A DNA stretch of 64,000 nucleotides from Blasia pusilla (taxonomy: Eukaryota > Marchantiophyta > Marchantiopsida > Blasiales): positions 47,926,001 through 47,990,000 of the forward strand of contig CM114272.1 in NCBI GenBank assembly GCA_050084515.1. The letters are read 5' to 3'. The notes below the pieces were generated by a model. That model did not search any database. It saw only the letters and a list, made by a program, of their open reading frames with translations, and was not told the origin of the DNA. Position numbers and translations under genes: made by a program. Below are positions 1 through 15,530 of the stretch, piece by piece (the stretch's first letter is position 1; every line of letters begins with the position of its first letter).

Positions 1-1218
1 TTTCAAATGGCACTTGAGAATTGTGAAATTTAATCATGGGAGGTATTATAAATTTTTGCATCGCATGAGTTTACACTAGTATATGTGATGGGGCATGTGA
101 CTCCCAGATTCACAACGATATTTGATACTTAAGTTGCTTATTCGCATGTGGGAGAGAAATAGTAGAAGTACTTGTGGCAATATAAGTGAGTAAAGCGATT
201 TGAAATATTGGCAAGAAATCAAAAACTCAAGTTGAATATGAGCATGTATGTGGGAAAAATGAATTCATGGATTATGAATGAAAAAAGTCAAAAAAAGGAG
301 AAAGACCTACACGTGCCAAGAACCAATAGTTCTTAAAAAGCTAGCTTAATTATTTTGAGAAATATTTATTCCAAAGTGAAATTTCATGAAAAAGATGAAG
401 AGGAAAAAAAGGCTTTTTTGAAATACCTCTAGAACCAAAATCTCAATATTTTAACAATGTATTCCTAAATTTGGAAACATATGACACAATAGAAAAACCT
501 ATCCACTCATCACGACATTAATTCAAATAATTAATATATAATATGGATTCACCATTACATGGCCACTTCTTCTCTCATATTTTGTGTCATTGAAATTGTT
601 ATCTCTCTTGGTGAAATTGCTTTTCAAGGGGATACCAATTTTGTTGTTAATCCATAAGGTTGTGATATTATCTTCTTTCTCAAGCCTCTTCTATGCACAC
701 TGCCTTTTCTTATAACACGGTTACCACAAATGAAATATGAAGGAGAATATATTGAGGAAAAAAAGGCCTTTTGGTTATATTGGAATTAAAAAAAATATGT
801 GGGTATCAAATATCATATTAGTTGAAATATTTAGTAGTCTTGATCTCCCCCTAAGCTATTTTTGTCTCTAATTTGAGTTGGAAAGTAATCACATACATAT
901 ATGAAATTTAAAACAAAAGGATTTTTTAGCGACAGCAATGCCATGAATTTTGCGCATTCAAAATATTACTCTTCATAAATCAATTATTTTTTCTATACTA
1001 TGAAGGAAAAAGAAATATTCTTACAAGAAACTACTTGGGGACCGGTTTCCAACCAATATTTTGCATGTATTACAAGTATTTTTTTCATATCAAAAGTATT
1101 TGCAAATGGATCAAAAGTACCTTTTTTGCAAGTGTTGATTGTGCAAGTATCTTGGGAGTAGGGCGGGAGGTTGGTTGTTGGTTTACTCTCACCTCAACGC
1201 CACACCATAGGTCATGTT
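1..1218. other. AT-rich gene-free stretch
   Basis: Both strands are broken up by stops, and the only open frames are shorter than about 65 codons and unlike any family I know. No repeat ends were recognised here. The right limit is the start of the Copia LTR. Confidence 0.5.
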
Positions 1219-1531
1219 TGTAGAAAATTACTAAAGAAGCATAACTGGTGGAAAACGGCTCTCACACTCACACACCAGCATAGAGAACGGAATTTTGCAA
1301 TGAGAGAATAAGTGGAGGATGATCCCCTTCTCAATTATATAGGGTATGTACAAGCAACCCCAACCCTAATCTTAACCATAGTCTCGAGTTAGACTAACTG
1401 TGATTAACTAACCCTACTTAAGATAATCGCGCTTAACTGACTAACCAAGATTAAGCTTCCCTACTTCGTGTGAGTACCAAATATAGTAGTTCCGGTGTCT
1501 CATGAGCTTGAGTGTAACTCAATATTCAATA
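1219..1531 (-). repeat. 3' LTR of the Copia element
   Basis: This 313-bp segment matches 6686-6996 over its whole length, with scattered substitutions and small gaps. On the plus strand it begins tgtagaaaa and ends ttcaata. The element-sense start is therefore TATTGAA rather than the usual TGTTGAA, a one-base decay of the terminal TG. Confidence 0.9.
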
Positions 1532-1543
1532 CTCCCCCTCAAG
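1532..1543 (-). other. Copia polypurine tract
   Basis: The complement reads TTGAGGGGGAG directly against the LTR start. This is the classic plus-strand primer position next to the 3' LTR of Copia elements. Confidence 0.85.
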
Positions 1544-1579
1544 CTCATATCGACAATCTCTAATGCCTAAATTATTTCT

Positions 1580-2040
1580 AAACATCTCAAACTTATCTCT
1601 AGACAATGCCTTTGTAAAGATGTCAGCAATTTGCTGATTTGTACCTATATACACAAGATCAATTTCTCCTGCAAGCACTTTCTCTCTCATAAAATGATAG
1701 TGCATCTCAACATGCATTGTATGAGCATGAAACACATGATTATTAGCAAGCTTGATGCTAATAAGATTCTCTGCATGTATTATACTTGGTCATAGGTTAC
1801 TAATACCAATCTCAACAAGTAATCGATGAAGCCACACCGTCTCATATACTGCATTGGTTGCTCTTGTGTACTCAGCCTGTGTTGAAGGAAAAACAACTAT
1901 AGATTGCTTCTTTGAAGCCCAACTTATAATTGCGCTTCCCAGAGTAAATGAATAACTAGATGTGGAGTGTCGATCAGACACACTTCCTGCCCAATCAACA
2001 TCTGTGAATCCCTGTTATTGTAAATTTGCAGAAGATTCCA
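1580..2040 (-). pseudogene. Copia RNase H domain, broken
   Basis: Two successive minus-strand frames carry Copia RNase H hallmarks. The frame at 1790-1981 contains AIISWASKKQSIVVFPSTQA followed by an EY motif, and the frame at 1526-1735 contains LVYIGTNQQIADIFTKALSR, the usual C-terminal segment. Between them the frame is lost (stops around 1736-1789), so the domain is not expressed as one protein. It sits directly upstream of the polypurine tract, as expected for the last pol domain. Confidence 0.88.
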
Positions 2041-2344
2041 ATTGAAGCCCGAATTGAACAGAGAATTTCACATATCGCATAATCTTCCTCACAACATCAA
2101 AGTGAGAATTTCGAGGTGCTTGCATAAATTGGCTCACTAGGCCAACTGCAAAGCTCAAATCTGGCATGGTTATAGTCAGATAGATCAAACTTCCAACCAT
2201 GCGCCTTTACATATTACTATCTGCAAGCAACTCTCCTTCATCCACTCTTAGCTTTACACCTTGGTCCAACCGTGTAGAGATTGGCTTACAAGCCGTCATA
2301 CCATATTTTGAAAGCATGTGAAGAGCATATTATCATTGTAGTAA

Positions 2345-2929
2345 TCACATGCTCTCTCCAACTTTGATAAACTCAATACCAAGGAAATACTTGAGTTCTC
2401 CCAAGTCCTTCATATCAAATTCTGCCTGTAATTTTAGGTTGACTTGTTGTACCATATCCTCAGTACTTCCACTAATCAAGAGGTCGTCAACATACCGCAC
2501 AATGATAATTGTATGATCTTGTCCTCTCAAGACATATAACGAGGAATCAGAATCACATACCCTAAAACCCAACTCTTGTAGGACGTATGTAATATTGCCA
2601 TACCAAGCTCTTGGAGCTTGTTTAAGCTCGTATAGAGCTTTCTTCAACCTACATACGCAAAATGGAAACTTGAGATGCTCGTATCCAGGCGGTTGAGTCA
2701 TATATACCTCCTCGTATAGATCTCCAGTCAAGAAGATATTATTGACATCCATGTGATGTAATCTCCACTTCTTACTTACTTCAACTGCAACCAATATTCT
2801 CGTAGTCGCCATCTTTGCAACAAGGCTAAATTTTTCCTCATAATCGATGCCATATTGTTGTGCAGAGCCCTTAGCCATAAATCTTGCTTTGTATGTGTTA
2901 ATTGTACAATCTTGATTGCTCAAGACCAA
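2345..2929 (-). pseudogene. Copia reverse transcriptase, downstream copy of a tandem duplication
   Basis: A 194-residue frame carries YELKQAPRAWYGNI and the catalytic RYVDDLLISG motif (YVDD). It is followed by a DMKDLGELKYFLGIE segment, all typical of Copia reverse transcriptase. It is the second of two adjacent near-copies of the same roughly 547-bp block; the other copy is at 2924-3470. This copy runs on into the connection to RNase H, so it is probably the original 3' half. The neighbouring frames are broken. Confidence 0.9.
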
Positions 2930-2956
2930 GGAAGTAGTTGAGTTCTCCCAAGTCCT

Positions 2957-3526
2957 TCATATCAAATTCTGCTTGTAACTTAAGCTTGACTTGTTGTACC
3001 ATTTTTCAGTACTCCCAGTAATCAAGAGATCTTCAACATACAACACAATGAGAAGTGTATGATCTTGTCCTCTCAAGATATATAACGAGGAGTCAGAATC
3101 ACATACCCTAAAATCCAACTCTTGTAGGACGTATGTAATCTTGCCATACCAAGCTCTTGGAGCTTGTTTGAGCCCGTATAGAGCTTTCTTCAACCTGCAT
3201 GCACAAAATGGAAACTTGGGATGCTCGTATCCAGGTGGTTGAGTCATATATACCTCCTGGTATAGATCTCCATTCAAGAAGGCATTCTTGACGTCTATGT
3301 GATATAATCTCCACTTCTTACTTACCGTAATTGCAACCACTGTTCTCGTAGTCGCCATTTTTGTCATGGGGCTAAATGTTTCCTCATAATACATGCCATA
3401 TTGTTGTGCATAGCCCTTAGCCACCAATATTGTTTTGTATCTGTTAATTATACCATCTTGATTGCGTTTGATTTTGTAAACCCATCTGCAACCAATAGCT
3501 TCCTTACCAGAAGGTATATCAACCAA
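2957..3526 (-). pseudogene. Copia reverse transcriptase, upstream copy of a tandem duplication
   Basis: This 189-residue frame starts in the N-terminal part of the domain (GCRWVYKIKRNQDG, a Copia hallmark). It continues through HIDVKNAFLNGDLYQEVYM and YGLKQAPRAWYGKI to LYVEDLLITGS, where the catalytic YVDD has become YVED. A shift follows, and the sequence then begins again in the downstream copy. A single ancestral domain was therefore duplicated in place. The changed catalytic Asp and the frame loss make it inactive. Confidence 0.88.
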
Positions 3527-3939
3527 CTCCCAAGTTGATGTCTAAATGCAGCAAGCTCTTCCTCCATAAATTCAATCCATTCAAATTTACTTGCACCTTC
3601 TTCAAAATAACTCGGTTCCTGTTCTTGAAGGGTAGTCATGATATATTAATGATGTGTCGCAAGGAAACCTTCATTTATGAATCTATGAACATGATGTGTG
3701 ACTCTACTTGATCTACGAAGTTGTTTTTCAGAGGTAGATGCCTCTAACACCTGACTCGAGCTCTGACTAGTGTCAACAAACTGAATACCTACTCTTCCTG
3801 TCCATGGACTCACAGATTTAACTAACGAATCTAACACCTCTCCTAATCCTGCACTAGTACTTGGGAAATTTGAAGACAATGTCTGTTGGTTTACAGTCAT
3901 ATTCTCCCCCTCAACAAACGAGTTTAGAGGTGGAATAGG

Positions 3940-4870
3940 CTTAGATGGAGCCTACCATGACTTTAGCTCATCAAAGATAACATCGCGACTAATAATAAGC
4001 TACCTAGAGGAGGGAATGTAGCATTTATACTCCTTAGTTCCATCAACGTAGCCAACGAATATACATCTTTCAGATTTAGGGTCTAATTTATGACGTCTTT
4101 GAGAAGGAACATGAGAATAATAAATACAACCAAATACTTTCAGGAAGGAAAAATCAGGTTTACTTCCTATGAAGACTTCGAATGGAGTCTTATCATGAAC
4201 TCATGTTGTTGGAGTTTGGTTGATTAAGAAGACTGCACACACTGCAGCCTCTGCCCTATACACCTCAGGCATATTCTTCTCATTCAGCATAGCTCATGCC
4301 GCCTCAGAAATATGTTCATTCTTCCTCTCAGCCACTCCATTTTGTTGTGGAGTGTAATGGCAAGTCACTTGACGTTGGATGTCATTCTAACGTAAGTAGT
4401 CATCAAACTCTATTGAAAGATACTCTCCTCTTCCATCACAACGCAATTTAGAATACGTTCTCGAGTGTGCATCTCTACTAGAACTCTGAATGTTTGGAAC
4501 ACTGAGAATACCTCTGACTTGGTTTTCAAAAATATACCCTTATATACCTAGAGAAGTCATCAATAAATGAAATAAAGTAGTGGCAACCACTAAGGCTATA
4601 TTGTGATGCTGTCCACACATTAGTGTGAATCAACTCCAATATATTGGATGGTCATTTACCTTGCTTTGGAAAAGGAAATCTAGCTATTTTTTCCAAATAG
4701 GCAAGTAGGACATACCTCTAACGTAGCAGGACTCGCTAATTTAGGAAGTCCTATTACTAGATTAGATGATGAAAGACTCTGTAATCTTTGAAGATTCATA
4801 TGTCCAATTCTCTAATGCCACACATTTAGATTTGTGACTTATTGGCCAGTTTGACTATACATTGTTGTTT
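3940..4870 (-). pseudogene. Copia pre-integrase and integrase region, degenerate
   Basis: The minus strand read by eye shows a pre-integrase segment near 4660-4830, with a WH-x4-GHMNLQ pattern and a CPTCLFGK pair of cysteines. It also shows an integrase C-terminal segment near 3990-4120 that resembles RRHKLDPKSERCIFVGY. Stops (often TAG) interrupt every frame, for example inside the WHQR motif. Its position between protease and reverse transcriptase fixes the element as Copia. Confidence 0.8.
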
Positions 4871-4997
4871 GAATCTCTGGCATAGAAACATCTAATTTGA
4901 ACATTTTTCCAGATCTAGTTCCCTTGGCTATCGTAGTCTGGTCATCCATTATTTCAATGAAACAACCATCTTTGTTAAACTTCACTTGATAACCCTC

Positions 4998-5230
4998 TTA
5001 TACTATTTTTCCTTCAGAGATCAAATTTCTTGCAATGGTAGGAACATAGAGAATATTTCCAAGAGCACAAAGACCATTGGATGCTATTAGAACTTTACCG
5101 ATATGGGTGATATGATATTGAGTATCATCTCTTTTGAGCATAATTGCAAGATCTTTCAACGGTTCCAAACTACTGAACCATTTAGCTTGTGAGGTCATGT
5201 GATTTGATGCACTATAATCAATGTACTAAT
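4998..5230 (-). pseudogene. Copia protease remnant
   Basis: The frame contains SNHMTSQAKWFSSLEPL and ends NILYVPTIARNLIS, the usual framework of the Copia aspartic protease. At the place of the catalytic DSGAS the sequence reads DYSAS, so the active-site triplet is lost. Confidence 0.75.
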
Positions 5231-5354
5231 CTGCTGTCGAGTCTTTCTTGACCATTGCTCCCATATAATGAGTCATGACCAAGAGATGCTCAATTTGTGA
5301 ATGTTATTGTTCTTGGTACTGCCCTTGGTGTTGTTGCTCCATATAGTTTTGTTG

Positions 5355-5663
5355 CTATAAGGCTCTTGTTCTCATATCTGCCTTCTTCTTGAAGCAAAAC
5401 TTTGCATAATGATCATTTATCCCACAGTAATTGCAAGATCCAGGGACCCTAAACTGTTGACCTCGATCCCAAGGGTTTCCACCATCATCACAATGTGTAG
5501 TTGATTGGGTAACGTTATATTGAGTGCATCTTCTTCCATATGCTTGATATCCACCACGACCACGGAAGCTTATGCCACGACCCCTTCCTCCGTTTGATCC
5601 ATAATCTGCAAATAACGCACTCTCTTGTAGACTAGACGAACTACCGCTGCCTACTAGGCGCAT
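5355..5663 (-). pseudogene. Copia gag C-terminus with CCHC zinc knuckle
   Basis: The 102-residue frame has a Gly/Arg-rich stretch (GRGRGISFRGRGGYQAYGRR) followed by CNYCGINDHYAKFC, a perfect C-x2-C-x4-H-x4-C nucleic-acid-binding knuckle. The rest of gag, to about 6650, is present but broken by stops. Confidence 0.85.
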
Positions 5664-6673
5664 CTCTTTACTGATTTACAATGACACTAATTTTTGAAAG
5701 GTTGGATACTTCTCTCTTACAGAGATAGAGGTCTCAAAGGACTTGTAATCCTTTGGAAGGCCTTGAAGAGTGAACAAAATCATATCATCATTTTCTAATG
5801 TCACTCCAATACTATTCTACTGATCAATAACATGTCTGATACTCAAAATATAATCATTGATGCTCTATGATCCTCTCCTCATTTTGTTCAATTGCTGTTT
5901 CAATTGAAGCTTTATGGCCTTTGTAGATGTCTGTAACAACTTTTCCAATGCATTCCGAGCATCCTTCGGAGTTCAATATCTTGAATGTGACATATCATTG
6001 GCGAACTGATAGTTATTGAAATGTAGTGGATTACTTGCCTTGCGTGTTTATTCCAAGTGCAAACATTCAAGTCTGTGGAGTCACCTTTAGGCTTGGCCTC
6101 ATCACTTGTGACAAGCTCTCATAATTCTTGACCCATGAGAAATTGTTTCATGCGAAACTTTCAGATATTGTAATTATGCTTATCTAGCTTCTCGCTTGTG
6201 ATTGTTGCTGAGGAATACTCTATGACGAACGATTTCATTCATAAAAATGTAATTTCAGGCACTCCACTGATCCAATTGAAGCATAGAAAATTCCTACACA
6301 TAAATCAACATGAAATTTTCCAAAATTGCATAACTTTTCTTCAGTAATTGCACTTTCCTAAATTGAAATTACTACTGCAGGAGCTCAAAATGTCATAATC
6401 TAGCGATTTTGGATGCGTTGGAAAGCTCTTGATGAGCTTCACAAGAAAATTAGAACAAGCCTATATTTTTGTTCTAACTGATGCGGACCCATATGGCTAA
6501 ATCGACCGAGAATGCCGTAAAAAATGCCTCTAAAGTTTTATCACCATCAAAGCTCCACCTGAAATATGCACCCACTGAGCTCTGAACAAATTTTGTCCCA
6601 AAGTGAAATTGTGCCTTCTATTGCCTCTCTTCTCTTCTCAAACACCAAGAATATCAAGTGATGTTCTCCTATC

Positions 6674-6685
6674 GCTCTGATACCA
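6674..6685 (-). other. Copia primer binding site (initiator Met tRNA)
   Basis: The complement reads TGGTATCAGAGC immediately after the 5' LTR. This is the standard primer site of plant Copia elements, complementary to the 3' end of tRNA-iMet. Confidence 0.93.
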
Positions 6686-6996
6686 TGTAGAAAACTGCTA
6701 AATAAGCATAACTGGTGGAAAACGGCTCACTCTCACACATCACCATGGATAACAAAATTTTGCAATGAGAGAATAAGTGGAGGCTGGTCCCCTTCTCAAT
6801 TATATAGGGTATCTACAAGCAACCCTAACCGTAATCTTAAACATAATATCGAGTTAGACTAACTGTGATTAACTAACCATAGTTAAGATAATCACGCTTA
6901 ACTGACTAACCAAGATTAACCTTCCCTACTTCGTGTGAGTACCAAATGTAGCCGTTTAGGTGTCTCATAAGCTTGAATGTAACTCAATCTTCAATA
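6686..6996 (-). repeat. 5' LTR of the Copia element
   Basis: This 311-bp partner of the LTR at 1219-1531 begins tgtagaaaa directly against the primer site and ends ttcaata. Confidence 0.9.
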
Positions 6997-10993
<3,997 letters not shown>

Positions 10994-11026
10994 TGGCCGG
11001 TAGAAATTTTCAAATTCTACCGGCCA
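10994..11026. other. Perfect 12-bp hairpin
   Basis: TGGCCGGTAGAA at 10994-11005 is repeated in exact reverse complement at 11015-11026, around a 9-nt A/T-rich loop. It stands at the left edge of the CpG-rich block. It could be a transposon terminus or a transcript hairpin; the sequence does not decide. Confidence 0.7.
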
Positions 11027-11039
11027 GCTCAACACATAA

Positions 11040-11410
11040 CCCCGGTTCTCCCCGTAAATTGATTGAGACGCTCTTGTCACTGTTGTGATTCCCCGTCACG
11101 CGCAGGATTCCGTCCGCTTTGAACGCCTCTGAACGCGTACCGTTCCTCTGCGTTGTTGATGACGGACGGACAAGTCGTGCAATCCGCCGTCCGCTCTGCG
11201 GCGCGAGTCGCATTTTCGGTCGTACTTCCCGCGACGTGAAGCGCGCCGTCATGTGCCCCGACCGACGACCACTTACCGACGCTCGTCTCTATAATGCCCT
11301 CCCGACTTTCGTCACCCGGCCCTTAACTGTAGGACCCGACGACCGTCACGAGCAGTTATAGCCGGTCGCTACCGGGTCCTGGACGCCTTTTCCCGGCGGA
11401 TTTTGGGCAG
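11040..11410. other. CpG-rich block, function unknown
   Basis: An abrupt change from AT-rich flanks to sequence dense in CG, CGACG and CCGTC motifs, open on both strands (80-residue frames each way) but without a recognisable domain. A captured gene fragment inside a transposon or an unmethylated promoter island are both possible. Confidence 0.5.
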
Positions 11411-14110
11411 GCCTGAGTTGAATACTCTTGTGGAAATCAGTGGGGGTCCCAATAGTTTAGAGACGAAGGAGAAGGTTAGGGTGTGGTCTGCCCTAAGTAG
11501 TGAAATGGAAGGTATTAATATTGTGAGTTCATAAGTACTTGAATAAATCCATATCTAAACTGCCCAGTACTAGCTGGTGAAGGGGAAATTTCTTTCAACC
11601 TTTAAATGTTCTTAAATTTAATTACTATTTAAATGTGATGAGTGTTAATATGAGAAGGGGTTTGAAAGGATAGATGTCAACATGAGAGGAGGGTTTTTTT
11701 TAATTCCATCTCTTAATAATATAGATAGTGCATAGGTCTTTAGATGTTGAGCCTGCTCTCAATATATCAATTACCTCCTCTTGGGTGGATTGTTATTGAG
11801 ACATGTATCGCATCTAATTAATTAATTTCATCTAGTTTATTTAGAGAAAAGGTTACTCAAGATTAATACATACAAGGCACGAGCATGGACTAGTTAAGAC
11901 GTAAATATTTTCAAACTAGGTCGAGAGTTAAGGAATATAAAAAGAAAATCGAAACAAGTTCTTATGTAATTTCTAGAGTGAACTATATGATTCCTGTTTT
12001 GAAATAAAGTTAGACACAATAATTTACTGTTGGTCAAATGCGAATGAATGATGATGAGGGTCATCATCCACCAAGCTGCTATGACATATCAATAGTGATG
12101 TTTGTTTAGGTTATAATGTAGTTGAAATGACTACTTGACAATAATTACTAACAAAGGAGATATATGGACTAAAAAATACAGTAAGTTGATGATTATGGAG
12201 GAGATCATGAACACATATTTTTAAGAAAGTATCAAAAGACACAAGTAAATGCTTAAGAATTTCACTACAAAAGAGATAAAATCATTTGTTGTATGCCCCA
12301 TATTAGTAGTATAGATTACGTTGAATTCGTACCTATGCCCATCAAGATTTAAAAAAAAATTAAATCACGAGCAAGGATCTTCTATTAATATTAATTTTTT
12401 TTAAACATAACTCTATGAAAAATATAAATTTTAAAATACAAGCCATCTCGTAATTTCCTATTATTCTTTGCTTCCTTACCATTTTTCTTGTATAATAAGA
12501 TCTCTTCTATTAATTCAAATAAAATCTATCATATAGATACTAAAATTTAAAACATATTTGAGAGGTAGATATGAATCTACAAAATGTTAATGCTTGGTGC
12601 CAAAGACATCTAGAATCAAAAATGATATTCCATTAAAAAGGCATTTTTTGGGTCAAAATGAAAGCGTTGTATTTTTCATTGCATTAAAATATCTATATTT
12701 AAAATTTATAAATAAAATAGGACATGGTGAGTTCATGATATTAAAATTTCTCTCTCTACACAAATTTCCTTGTGAATTGAGATAAGGAAATTTTCTATTC
12801 ACATTTATTTATTCAATGTCAAATTAAAATATATTCATGATGAAATCATTTTGGTTCATTCCCTTTGCTTAAATGGCCATAAAGCATAAACTTATGGAAT
12901 TGGTTATGCACTATACATATAGAATACCACTAGGAATAGAATTCTTTTTCGGAATAATAAACATTCACATATTTGAAAATATATTAATGTTATCATCATC
13001 GTAATCATATGCTTGCAAATCAAAGTTTTTTTTTTTCCTGTTAAGGTTCAATATGGAAAATGAAGAAAAGAAACACATTTTAAATTTTTGATTCAGCCTA
13101 TTGAACGATCAAATGAAACACAAATTGATAAGAGATATATTCCATGGGCGCATGAAATCACATCGTCTTCATGGTTATGGGGGTTTGCTTGATTTTTGGT
13201 ACCTTTGGGCATAAAAAAGTCCAATGTCCTAGTTACCTTGGATAACTCGACAATAAATTTTTCCATTTGACCCTTTCCATCTATTCGTTGTAAAGTTGTT
13301 TTATCTTAATATCATGAGGTCTCCGCAACTTGAGTGGCCCTCCATGGGATCCGACCCCAAATGTACAAGAATCTTTAATCCTTAGTATTTTACCCCTAGT
13401 AATGTTTTCCCTCCAATAGAAAAGGAAATTTTCTTATACCTCTCACATAACTTAAGAGTAGAAGAGATTTCTAGAATCTTTATTATTATTCATGGAGATA
13501 GATTTTAAATTAATAATTAAATGAAAATAATTCCATAAGGCACCATTGATCTTCTTTTTGATGTATTTTATCTTTCCTTTGCTCTAATTCACCAATTGAC
13601 CTCTTGGTAGTTTTTTTTGGTACTTTCATTCTTTTTTATTCCTCTAAAAGGTTGAATTGCAAGGGTTGCTTTTAAGTTTAGGAACTCATTTCCTCAAAAA
13701 AAGACTCCATATCTTTTCTTTGCAAAGGTACTTAACCTCAATGTGTTGTGAAAAAACGGGCACCATCATGGTCTAGCAATTCGTGGGAGATCTTACAAAT
13801 ATTTTTATTGGATTGGGCATATATCTTTTTGAATTCCTTTGATTTTTCTTTACCAAAAAAATTCAGCTTTGTCTTTTCTTTTTGTATTCAATGTTGAAAT
13901 ACTTATTAAATATTTCATCTACATAAGTAAAATAGGACGGGGTTAGAAGAAACCCTCCTTGGTGTTGACATCCGTCCTCTAAGGGTTCTTATGGTGTTAA
14001 CACATGTCATTTTAAGAGAGGTAGTTAAATTAAGAGGATAGAATTAAATGAGGAAGGAAAAGTACGACCAAAGGTGCTCCACCGTTTAATTTTTTCTTAA
14101 AAAATCACAT
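11411..14110. other. AT-rich gene-free stretch
   Basis: Long A/T runs and frequent stops in all frames. No domain, RNA gene or paired repeat ends recognised. Confidence 0.45.
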
Positions 14111-14137
14111 GTGCATAGCACTTGTAACACTCTAGTT
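14111..14137 (+). mobile_element. Possible Helitron 3' end remnant
   Basis: A short imperfect hairpin built on gtgcatagcac is followed about nine bases later by CTAGT. This resembles the better 3' end at 17220-17259. No matching 5' end was found. Confidence 0.3.
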
Positions 14138-14599
14138 TTTTAAATCAATTAGAACGAGTGTAGGTCCGTACGATCCACAAATTCAAATTACCTCCAAAAT
14201 CGATAATTACATCTTAAAATTATCAGATATAACTTTTAATCAATTTTGAAGAGTACCATTGGCTTGGCTTGGAACGCCAAACGTCAAAAGAACAAATATT
14301 TACAAAATGAAAAAAAACTTATCAATGTTATTATTAGAGAGGATTTTTTTAATTTTCAAACATATATACGTTTGACAGTTAATACCCACGAAAAAAGAAA
14401 TTCTCATATAAGGGGAAACAAAAATTTGAGCATGTATGAAATATGATTAATCCTTACGCCAGTGATATAGATATCATGATATGATATCCATGATCTGATA
14501 TTAAAGTTCTAAAAAATACCCCAAATGTTTAATAGTAATTAAATAACCAGAGTTAAAAACATCGTTTTTTTCTCATTCTCCCGTTATGTGACTACTGTC

Positions 14600-15330
14600 C
14601 CTCCACAATTCGGGAAGCTCGTCGGTCGTAGAAGCACATCCGCTCGCTATAATTAGCTGGATCTGGCTTAGCAGTGACACGTCATGAAGTGGCAGGCTGT
14701 CTGCCAGTGGAGTGTCAGTTTGGAGCCAGCTACGGCCGCTCCACCAGGACCCGTGCTCTTCACAGCGGGCAGGCCGTTAGCTGGCCAAGGACCAGCCTAC
14801 AAGTAGGGGTGGGAGGCGGACAAGGGCCGCGACCAGGGAGGGACACAGGAATGAGGCTCAAGGCTGAGGAACGCCACGTCGGAGATTCGCCGGTGAAAAG
14901 TCAGTTCTTCCATGTTGGGTCTGGCCGGGGCCCGTCGTTCCTCGTTCCTCAGGCGCCGCAGGCACATGCCACATGCCACACGCATGGTTGGCGCCAGAAT
15001 CGCGTGCACGTACTTTTCTCCTTCCAACCACGTGGCTCCATCCTTACAGTGGAAGGATGGAGAGCTCTTTTGGTACGTGCTTCCAACCATGTCCGTAGCA
15101 TGTGGAAGGAAACCCCTGCCCGAACTCACGTCAACGGAGAGGTGGGGTCCGTCCGTCCGGCAGCCATAGACGGACCATTTGCCTGACATCCAGCGAGGAG
15201 GTCGCGTTGCGTAACCGACCCTCCATGGGGTGGCTGGGCTGGCCAAAGCACGCTAACGGGGCGTGTCAATCACCAAAGTGCAATGGTAGTGTTGTAACCC
15301 CATCTCACGGGCACTTGTCGTAACAATAAA
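14600..15330. other. CpG-rich block with G-box
   Basis: This block is much richer in C and G than its surroundings and is open on both strands (170 residues forward at 14674-15186, 149 reverse at 14797-15246). Neither frame shows a known domain and their compositions look non-coding. It contains a palindromic CCACGTGG near 15025-15032 and a related ccacgtc near 14874, which are plant bZIP/bHLH-type sites. A relic promoter or captured fragment is more likely than a gene. Confidence 0.45.
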
Positions 15331-15401
15331 CGGGTATCTCTCTATGTTTAGGATTTGTACTACATGGTCTAAAGAAGTCTTGATAAAGTTGGTTTAATAT
15401 G

Positions 15402-15530
15402 AAAAAAAAAACACTTGGAGGATTTAAGGGCCACACACATGTGATATCTTCCTAGTTTTTTTTTAATATATTAAAAAAAGCACTAGGAAGATTCGTGCGT
15501 GTGGCCCCTTTTGAGATACCTTAATATCGG
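15402..15530. repeat. Small foldback element (MITE-like)
   Basis: The left arm (about 15421-15456, with gggccacacaca and atcttcctagt) is repeated in inverted orientation at about 15482-15512 (actaggaag then gtgtggcccc). The outer flanks (ttaatat on both sides) extend the pairing. The A/T centre would be the loop. No coding capacity. Confidence 0.65.

Larger units (their letters stand above)
1219..6996 (-). mobile_element. Ty1/Copia LTR retrotransposon, degenerate
   Basis: The element reads from right to left. From its 5' end it has an LTR (6686-6996), a tRNA-iMet primer site, a gag region with a CCHC zinc knuckle, a protease remnant, a pre-integrase and integrase region, reverse transcriptase, RNase H, a polypurine tract and the second LTR (1219-1531). 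Integrase lying before reverse transcriptase is the Copia order. The bases just outside the LTRs, atgtt at 1214-1218 and atatt at 6997-7001, differ at one position and are probably the decayed 5-bp target duplication. Many in-frame stops and shifts make it non-functional; several stops are TAG where the family has Gln or Trp. The LTRs differ at many positions, so the insertion is old. Confidence 0.93.

Noticed and set aside
14674-15186. 170-residue plus-strand frame, with a 149-residue opposite frame
   Set aside because: High C+G content makes stops rare on both strands; no domain, and composition does not look like a protein.
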